From: Salinilacustrithrix sp003476595
Lineage (GTDB): Bacteria > Actinomycetota > Acidimicrobiia > Acidimicrobiales > Salinilacustritrichaceae
Length of the DNA stretch: 64,000 nt
Assembly (NCBI GenBank): GCA_963972525.1
Contig: CAXAUZ010000003.1
Coordinates: 62,001-126,000, forward strand
Direction: 5' to 3'
Shown: positions 58,536 through 64,000 of the stretch, piece by piece
How the letters are laid out: each line of letters starts with the position of its first letter
How positions within the stretch are numbered: the first letter of the stretch is position 1
The notes under the pieces: generated by a model
The model's database searches: none
Told to the model about the DNA's origin: nothing
Seen by the model: only the letters and a program-made list of their open reading frames with translations
Translations under genes and position numbers: made by a program

Positions 58536-59714
58536 ATGGCAGTGGGGGATGCGACGGCCCGGTTGCATGAGGCGATCGATCTCGTGGCTGGCATCGATGT
58601 GTCCGAGGTGCCCACGGCGGATGGCCTGGGTGAGCTGTTGGAGGAGCTGACCCGGTGTCTGCGCCGGTTGGACTTCGAGTTCCACCGGTTGCTGCGCTCG
58701 TTCGAGGCCCGGGGCGATCACGTGCCGCTCGGCTATCGGACGGCGAAGCAGTGGTGCCGGGACCGGTTGCGGATGGGTGATGCAGCGGCGGCGACGTCGT
58801 TGAAGCTGGGCCGGGTCCTCATCGACATGCCCGGCACGTCCGCGCGGTGGGCGGCCGGGGACCTGGGGTCCGAGCATGCCGGCGCGATCGCGAAGGTTCG
58901 CACCGACGACACCCGGGAGGCGTTCGGGGAGTGGGAGGGCTGGCTGGCCCAGCAGGCGGTGGATCTGGACATGCGGGGCCTGCGCAAGGTCCTGGCCAAG
59001 TGGCGTCTGCAGGTCGACCCCGACTCGGGGGAGCCGGATCGGATCGAACGGGACCGCGACGCGCACGTGTCCGCCACCTTCCAAGGCGCCGTCGTGATCG
59101 ACGCGGTCCTGGACGCGATCGGTGGCGCGGCGTTCAAGACCGTGTTCGACGGCATCGTCGAAGAGCTGTTCAAAGCCGACTGGACCCAGGCCAAGCAGAA
59201 GCTGGGTCGCGAGCCGCTGTCCAGTGAGCTGGCCCGCACCCCGGCCCAGCGCCGGGCCGATGCGCTGGTGGTCATGGCCCAACGGGCCCACGTCGCGAAC
59301 CCCTCCGCGGCGGCCCGGCTCCGACCGCTCGTGGTCGTGGTCGCCGGCCTGGACGCCCTCGCTGGTGGTCTGGCCGAGCTGTGGAACGAAACACCGATCA
59401 CGGCCCGCCAGCTGGCCCGGATCCTCGAGTCCGATCCGGATCTGGAGCGCTACGTGTACGGGCCCGGGCAGGTCCCGATCGCGTACAACGAACGGCACCG
59501 GTTCTTCACCGGCAAGCTCCGCCGGGCCATCCAGGTCCGCGACCGCCACTGCACGGCCCGCGGCTGCGACCGGCCCGCCGACTACTGCGACATCGACCAC
59601 ATCGAGCCCGTCACCGCCGGCGGCAGGACCCGCCCCGACAACGGACGCGTCGCCTGCAACCCCGACAACCGAGCCCGACCCCACCGCCGCTTCCACGGCG
59701 ACCCCGACCCATGA
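58536..59714 (+). CDS. DUF222-HNH endonuclease (13E12-repeat-like family)
   Basis: 392 residues. N-terminal DUF222 helical domain (LEELTRCLRRLDFEFHRLLRSFEARGDHV, YRTAKQWCRDRLRM, ARWAAGDLGSEHAGAIAKV) and a C-terminal HNH nuclease (RDRHCTARGCDRP, CDIDHIEPVTAGGRTRPDNG with the DH pair, ending HRRFHGDP) carrying zinc cysteines. This multicopy actinobacterial family includes mycobacterial 13E12 repeats, several of which I recall as LexA-controlled; the SOS box here agrees. Probably a mobile or selfish nuclease, or a DNA-damage gene. ATG 58536 chosen, with in-frame ATG/GTG earlier rejected because they would include the operator. Confidence 0.88.
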   Translation: MAVGDATARLHEAIDLVAGIDVSEVPTADGLGELLEELTRCLRRLDFEFHRLLRSFEARGDHVPLGYRTAKQWCRDRLRMGDAAAATSLKLGRVLIDMPGTSARWAAGDLGSEHAGAIAKVRTDDTREAFGEWEGWLAQQAVDLDMRGLRKVLAKWRLQVDPDSGEPDRIERDRDAHVSATFQGAVVIDAVLDAIGGAAFKTVFDGIVEELFKADWTQAKQKLGREPLSSELARTPAQRRADALVVMAQRAHVANPSAAARLRPLVVVVAGLDALAGGLAELWNETPITARQLARILESDPDLERYVYGPGQVPIAYNERHRFFTGKLRRAIQVRDRHCTARGCDRPADYCDIDHIEPVTAGGRTRPDNGRVACNPDNRARPHRRFHGDPDP

Positions 59715-59740
59715 CGGCGCCGGTCCGCGAGAGTGGGCCC

Positions 59741-60718
59741 ATGCAGTACGTGAAGCTCGGCCGCACCGGCCTCGACGTGTCCAGGATCTGCCTCGGGTGC
59801 ATGAGCTTCGGCGCGCCCGACGCCGGCAACCACGAGTGGTCCCTCGACGAGGAGGCCAGCCGGCCCTTCATCCGCCAGGCGGTGGAGCACGGCATCAACT
59901 TCTTCGACACGGCCAACGTGTACTCGGCCGGCACCAGCGAGGAGATCGTCGGTCGGGCGCTGCAGGAGTACGCCAACCGGGACGACATCGTGCTCGCCTC
60001 CAAGGTGTTCGGTCCGATGCGCAAGGGGCCCAACAGCGCCGGGCTGTCCCGCAAGGCAATCATCGCCGAGTGCGAGGCCAGCCTCCGTCGCCTCGGAACC
60101 GACTACATCGACCTCTACCAGATCCACCGGTGGGACCCCCGAACGCCGATCGAGGAGACGCTCGAGGCGCTGCACGACCTGGTCCGCTCCGGGAAGGTGC
60201 GCTACATCGGCGCGTCGTCCATGTGGGCGTGGCAGCTCTCCAAGGCGCTGTACACCGCGGAGCTGCGGGGCTGGACGAAGTTCGTGTCGATGCAGGACCA
60301 CTACAACCTCCTCAACCGCGAGGAGGAGCGCGAGATGCTGCCGCTGTGCCAGGACCAGGGCATCGGCGTCATCCCGTGGAGCCCGCTCGCCCGGGGCCGC
60401 CTCACCCGGGACTGGGACACCGAGACCGAGCGCTCCCGCACCGACGAGTTCGGCAAGACGCTCTACGACACCACCGCCAGCGACCGGGAGATCGTCCAGC
60501 AGGTCGCAGCCGTCGCCGAGGCCCGGGGCATCTCCCGCGCCCAGGTCGCGCTGGCGTGGGTGCTGCACCAGCCGGCGGTCACCGCCCCGATCGTCGGGGC
60601 GACCAAGCCGCACCACCTCGACGACGCCGTCGCTGCCGTGGACGTGACCCTCACCGCCGAGGAGGTCGAGTCCCTCGAGGCTCCCTACACCCCGCACCCG
60701 GTCGTCGGGTTCGCCTGA
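59741..60718 (+). CDS. Aldo/keto reductase
   Basis: 325 residues, TIM barrel. YVKLGRTGLDVSRICLGCMSFG start, catalytic Asp/Tyr in NFFDTANVYSAGTSEEIVGRAL, Lys in VLASKVFGPM, His in YIDLYQIHRWDP; NADPH-binding GVIPWSPLARGRLTR and PIVGATKPHHLDDAVAAV. Closest to the YghZ/YajO-like AKR group that reduces aldehydes such as methylglyoxal. Stands 26 bp after the HNH gene on the same strand; no specific functional link. Confidence 0.9.
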   Translation: MQYVKLGRTGLDVSRICLGCMSFGAPDAGNHEWSLDEEASRPFIRQAVEHGINFFDTANVYSAGTSEEIVGRALQEYANRDDIVLASKVFGPMRKGPNSAGLSRKAIIAECEASLRRLGTDYIDLYQIHRWDPRTPIEETLEALHDLVRSGKVRYIGASSMWAWQLSKALYTAELRGWTKFVSMQDHYNLLNREEEREMLPLCQDQGIGVIPWSPLARGRLTRDWDTETERSRTDEFGKTLYDTTASDREIVQQVAAVAEARGISRAQVALAWVLHQPAVTAPIVGATKPHHLDDAVAAVDVTLTAEEVESLEAPYTPHPVVGFA

Positions 60719-60855
60719 CCGGGCCCGGTCACAGCCGCGGCGTACCCGGAAACTCGGGACGCGACCGGCACCGATGATTCCTAGGTTCGTGGGTCGTCTC
60801 CACGCCGGGACGGTTCGTCCCCCGCCCTGATCCCCGCTCCAGGAGCCCCGTCCCG

Positions 60856-61860
60856 ATGCACCAGACGACTGCTGCCCCCGCCATCGTCGCCACCGGCCTG
60901 CACAAGCGCTTCGGCGACGTCGTGGCCCTCGACGGCCTCGACCTCACGGTGCCCGAGGGCTCCGTGCTCGGGCTGCTCGGCCCGAACGGCGCCGGCAAGA
61001 CCACGGCCGTGTCGATCCTCACCACGCTGCTCGAACCGGACGAGGGCAGCGCCACCATCGCCGGCGCCGACCTGCGCACGCAGCCCGGCGAGGTGCGCCG
61101 CCGCATCGGGCTGTCCGGGCAGTTCGCGGCGGTGGACGAGGTGCTCACCGGCCGCGAGAACCTGGTCATGATCGGACGCCTCTACCGGCTCGGCCGGACC
61201 CGGTCGAAGCAGCGGGCCGCCGAGCTGCTCGAGCGCTTCGACCTCACCGACGCAGGCGACCGCCCGGTCAAGACCTACTCGGGGGGCATGCGCCGTCGCC
61301 TCGACCTGGCCGGCGCCCTGGTCGCCGAGCCGCCGGTGCTGTTCCTCGACGAGCCCACCACCGGCCTCGACCCCCGCAGCCGCATCGAGCTCTGGGGCGT
61401 CATCCGGGAGCTGGTCTCCCGCGGCGCGACGCTCCTGCTCACGACCCAGTACCTGGAGGAGGCCGACCAGCTGGCCGACGACATCGTGGTCATCGACCAC
61501 GGCCGCGCCATCGCGTCGGGCACCGCCGACCAGCTCAAGGCCCAGGTCGGCGGTGAGCGGATCGAGCTCGTGGTCGCCGACGCAGCCCGCCTCGACGAGG
61601 CGCACCAGGTCGTCGCCGCCCACGCTGCCGGCGACATCGAGGTCCAGGTCCCGGCCCGGTCGCTGCAGGCGCCGATCGACGGGGGTGTGGACGTGCTGAC
61701 CGACGTCCTCCAGGAGCTGCGGCATCGCCAGATCGAGATCAGCGACGTCGGCATCCGCCGTCCCACGCTCGACGACGTGTTCCTGACCCTGACCGGACAC
61801 GTCGCCGAGGAACCCGATGACGACGCCCACCACACCGACCGAGCAGAGGTGACGGCATGA
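60856..61860 (+). CDS. ABC transporter ATP-binding protein (DrrA-like)
   Basis: 334 residues. Walker A GPNGAGKTT, Q-loop GLSGQFAAVDEVLTGRENL, signature YSGGMRRRLDLAGAL, Walker B VLFLDEPTTGLDPRSR, and H-loop LLTTQYLEEADQL; a C-terminal extension (about 230-334) is typical of the daunorubicin-resistance DrrA group. Powers drug or lipid export with the permease encoded next. AGGAG 9 bp before the ATG. Its stop overlaps the permease start (ATGA). Confidence 0.92.
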   Translation: MHQTTAAPAIVATGLHKRFGDVVALDGLDLTVPEGSVLGLLGPNGAGKTTAVSILTTLLEPDEGSATIAGADLRTQPGEVRRRIGLSGQFAAVDEVLTGRENLVMIGRLYRLGRTRSKQRAAELLERFDLTDAGDRPVKTYSGGMRRRLDLAGALVAEPPVLFLDEPTTGLDPRSRIELWGVIRELVSRGATLLLTTQYLEEADQLADDIVVIDHGRAIASGTADQLKAQVGGERIELVVADAARLDEAHQVVAAHAAGDIEVQVPARSLQAPIDGGVDVLTDVLQELRHRQIEISDVGIRRPTLDDVFLTLTGHVAEEPDDDAHHTDRAEVTA

Positions 61861-62705
61861 GCCAGACCGCGATCGAACCCACCACCGCCGGCCGGGCGGG
61901 GCGCATCTCCTGGCGGGACACCCTGAGCGACATCGGCGTGATCGCCCACCGCAACGTCATCAAGATCACGCGGGTCCCCGAGGTCCTCGTCTTCGTGCTG
62001 CTCTCGCCGATCATGTTCGTGCTGCTGTTCGCCTACGTGTTCGGCAACTCGATCGACATCCCGGGCACCACCTACCGGGAGTTCCTGATCGCCGGCATCT
62101 TCGCCCAGACCGTGCTGTTCGGAGCCACCTTCACCGGGGCGGGCATCGCCGAGGACATGCAGAAGGGCATCATCGACCGGTTCAAGTCGCTGCCGATGTC
62201 CCGGTCGGCCGTGCTCGCCGGCCGCACCGCCAGCGACGTGATCTACAACGTGCTCTCGGTGGCGATCATGGCCCTCACCGGCCTGGCCGTCGGCTGGCGC
62301 ATCCGGGGCTCGATCCTGGAAGCCGTCGGCGGGTTCGCCCTGCTGCTGCTCTTCGCCTACGCGATCTCGTGGGTGATGGCCTGGGTCGCGCTGCTCGTGC
62401 CGAGCGTGGAGGTCATCAACAACGCATCGTTCATGGTGATCTTCCCGCTCACGTTCGTGGCCAACACCTTCGTGCCGGCCGAGGACCTCCCGGGGCCGCT
62501 GCAGACGTTCGCCGAGTGGAACCCGGTCTCGGCGGTGACCCAGGCGGCGCGCGAGCTGTTCGGCAACATCCCGCCCGGGACCCCCGAGCCCACGGCGTGG
62601 TCGCTGCAGAACCCGGTCCTCTACACCCTCATCTGGGTGGTGATCACCGTGGCCGTGTTCGCGCCGCTCTCGGTCTCCCGGTACCAGCGCACCAGCACGC
62701 GCTGA
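61857..62705 (+). CDS. ABC-2-type transporter permease (DrrB-like)
   Basis: 282 residues with six hydrophobic helices: PEVLVFVLLSPIMFVLLFAYVFG, FLIAGIFAQTVLFGATFTGAG, VIYNVLSVAIMALTGLAVGW, FALLLLFAYAISWVMAWVALLV, and a last helix LYTLIWVVITVAVFAPLSV. The EDMQKGIIDRFKSLPMSRSAVL loop is characteristic of the DrrB/ABC-2 group. Partner of the ATPase upstream; half-transporter, works as dimer. Substrate not readable. Confidence 0.92.
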   Translation: MSQTAIEPTTAGRAGRISWRDTLSDIGVIAHRNVIKITRVPEVLVFVLLSPIMFVLLFAYVFGNSIDIPGTTYREFLIAGIFAQTVLFGATFTGAGIAEDMQKGIIDRFKSLPMSRSAVLAGRTASDVIYNVLSVAIMALTGLAVGWRIRGSILEAVGGFALLLLFAYAISWVMAWVALLVPSVEVINNASFMVIFPLTFVANTFVPAEDLPGPLQTFAEWNPVSAVTQAARELFGNIPPGTPEPTAWSLQNPVLYTLIWVVITVAVFAPLSVSRYQRTSTR

Positions 62706-62813
62706 TCGGCCGCCTCGCCGGCCTCACCACCCGGCCCCCACGTGGACGGGAGGTGGACGGGAGATGTCGTATCGGTGAACGGCGGTGTGCAAGGGTCACG
62801 CCGCCGCCCCCCG

Positions 62814-63983
62814 ATGTCGAGGCCGCCCGTGGTCAGCACCCGCCCCTCCACCACCGACGCAGCGACCGAGCGCCGGGTCCCCGCGCCCATCCGGGCCGCG
62901 GTCGTCATCGCGCTGCTGTTCCTCTTCCTCGTCGGGGTCGGCCTGCTCGAGTCCGGGATCAACGCCCTCGGCAGCGACGTCCAGGAGGAGCTGTTCTCCA
63001 GCGTCTCGAACCCGATGGCCGGGCTGTTCGTCGGCATCCTCGCCACCGTGCTGGCCCAGTCGTCGTCGGTCACCACCTCGACCATCGTCGGCCTCGTCGG
63101 CGCCGGCCTCCTCGGCATCGACGACGCGGTGCCCATGATCATGGGCGCCAACATCGGCACCACGGTCACGAACACGCTCGCCTCGCTCGGTCACCTGCGG
63201 CGTCCGGCGGAGTTCCGCCTGGCGTTCGCGGCGGCCACGGTGCACGACGCGTTCAACCTCCTGGCCGTCAGCGTCCTGCTGCCCATCGAGCTGCTCACCG
63301 GCGTGCTGTCCAGCGCCGCCGAGTTCCTCACCGAGCTCCTCGTCGGGGGGAGCGGGGCCGAGTTCGACAGCCCGTTCAAGGCCGCGGTCAAGGTCCCCGT
63401 CGGCTGGGTCGAGGAGCTGTGGGGCGACGTCGTCGGCCTGGAGGGGACCCTGCTCGGCGTGGTGCTGGTGGTCACCGGCCTGGCCGCCATCTTCCTCGCG
63501 CTCACCTTCGTCACGAAGAACATGCGCCAGCTGATCGCCGCCCGCGTGGAGCGCTCGATCAACGCCATGCTCGGCCGGGGCGGGGGCGTCCCCGCCATCC
63601 TGCTCGGCGTCATCATCACGGTGGCGGTGCAGTCGTCGAGCATCACCACCTCGATCATGATCCCGCTGTCGGCGGCCGGCGTCGTGTCGCTGGTCAACGC
63701 CTACCCGGTCACCCTCGGCGCCAACGTCGGCACCACCATCAGCGCCCTGCTGGCGTCGCTGGCCACCGACCGGCCCGAGGCGCTCACGGTCGCCCTCGTC
63801 CACACGCTGTTCAACGTGGCCGGGATCCTGCTCTTCTACCCGGTGCCGGCGCTCCGCCGGCTCCCGATCCGGATCGCCGAGGGGCTCGCCGAGATGGCCG
63901 CCCGCCGGCGCTCGATGGTGATCGGGTATGTCATCGTCACGTTCCTGGTCATCCCGGCCATCGGCGTGATCCTCCTGCGATGA
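62814..63983 (+). CDS. Na/Pi cotransporter family protein
   Basis: 389 residues. Two inverted Na_Pi_cotrans repeats with QSSSVTTSTIVGLVGAGLLG and GANIGTTVTNTLASLG in the first, QSSSITTSIMIPLSAAGVVS and GANVGTTISALLASLA in the second; about eight to nine helices. No C-terminal PhoU domain, unlike longer YjbB/NptA types. Imports phosphate (or another anion) with Na+. ATG 62814 taken; an in-frame GTG at 62775 is possible. Preceding TATCGG (62770-62775) may be its -10. The window ends 17 bp after the stop, with nothing recognisable there. Confidence 0.88.
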   Translation: MSRPPVVSTRPSTTDAATERRVPAPIRAAVVIALLFLFLVGVGLLESGINALGSDVQEELFSSVSNPMAGLFVGILATVLAQSSSVTTSTIVGLVGAGLLGIDDAVPMIMGANIGTTVTNTLASLGHLRRPAEFRLAFAAATVHDAFNLLAVSVLLPIELLTGVLSSAAEFLTELLVGGSGAEFDSPFKAAVKVPVGWVEELWGDVVGLEGTLLGVVLVVTGLAAIFLALTFVTKNMRQLIAARVERSINAMLGRGGGVPAILLGVIITVAVQSSSITTSIMIPLSAAGVVSLVNAYPVTLGANVGTTISALLASLATDRPEALTVALVHTLFNVAGILLFYPVPALRRLPIRIAEGLAEMAARRRSMVIGYVIVTFLVIPAIGVILLR

Positions 63984-64000
63984 GGTGTTGATCCATGGTG

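Noticed and set aside
1..64000. CRISPR arrays, tRNA/rRNA genes, insertion sequences, prophage
   Set aside because: No regularly spaced repeats, no cloverleaf or rRNA-like stretch, no transposase, integrase or terminal inverted repeats recognised on either strand.

Overview
The window is very GC-rich, densely packed bacterial chromosome. It shows actinobacterial habits: many GTG starts, frequent 4-bp ATGA/GTGA start-stop overlaps, several apparently leaderless promoters, a DUF222/HNH gene behind an actinobacterial-type SOS box, and strong GC hairpins without T-tracts as terminators. Gene content (many acyl-CoA dehydrogenases, TetR regulators, LLM flavoproteins, a lipase-maturation-factor protein) fits Actinomycetota. 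I lean towards Acidimicrobiia, but this is inference. No rRNA, tRNA, CRISPR, IS element or phage gene was seen, and no gene-free stretch exceeds 300 bp.

Region by region. 1-5 kb: 5'-truncated CPH-type heavy-metal P-type ATPase, PPOX flavoprotein, tiny membrane protein, a 97-residue reading frame interrupted by one in-frame TGA followed by a bacterial SECIS-like hairpin (candidate selenoprotein, the most unusual item here), an ArsR-rhodanese fusion regulator and an MFS transporter. 5-7 kb: two DksA/TraR-type zinc-finger proteins flanking a PucR-type regulator. 6.9-13.5 kb: a minus-strand reactive-sulfur operon (beta-carbonic anhydrase, rhodanese-DUF2892, MBL-rhodanese, SulP permease, CsoR-family CstR-like sensor, second MBL-rhodanese, methyltransferase) with a perfect CstR-type operator over the lead promoter and a second near-match before the regulator gene. 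13.6-21 kb: lipoprotein hydrolase, then two related TetR/acyl-CoA dehydrogenase modules, each with its own palindromic operator; the first is a five-gene operon with 4-bp overlaps. 21-27.5 kb: cydAB, a two-domain PPDK-like protein, a membrane-anchored sulfite-oxidase-type molybdoprotein and a FAS1 lipoprotein. 27.5-35 kb: pncA-pncB plus an N-terminally truncated quinone reductase, a CHASE3/GAF/GGDEF cyclase, a PAS histidine kinase and thymidine kinase. 35-41.4 kb: a Baeyer-Villiger-type monooxygenase fused to an alpha/beta hydrolase, a lipase maturation factor protein, an acyl-CoA dehydrogenase, and a divergent arsR/arsI pair. 41.4-49.6 kb: Ca/Na antiporter, ackA-pta, LLM oxidoreductase, M20 peptidase, another acyl-CoA dehydrogenase. 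49.6-64 kb: a cysteine-containing HTH regulator divergent from a polytopic membrane protein and cupin, DUF4389 protein, DUF4214-L,D-transpeptidase, dienelactone hydrolase, SRPBCC protein, LigD PE-Pol protein lacking a ligase domain, methyltransferase, SOS-linked DUF222/HNH protein, aldo/keto reductase, drug-type ABC pair and a Na/Pi cotransporter.

Working model (inference). The first 27 kb reads as metal and sulfur stress biology: persulfide is sensed by the CstR-like protein, oxidised to sulfite by MBL-rhodanese enzymes, trafficked by rhodaneses, and sulfite may be oxidised by the molybdoprotein and anions moved by SulP; sulfide-tolerant cytochrome bd would keep respiration running. The remainder is mostly acyl-CoA/ketone degradation, NAD salvage, overflow metabolism and envelope or DNA-repair functions. 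Functions were assigned by reading motifs; no database search was run.
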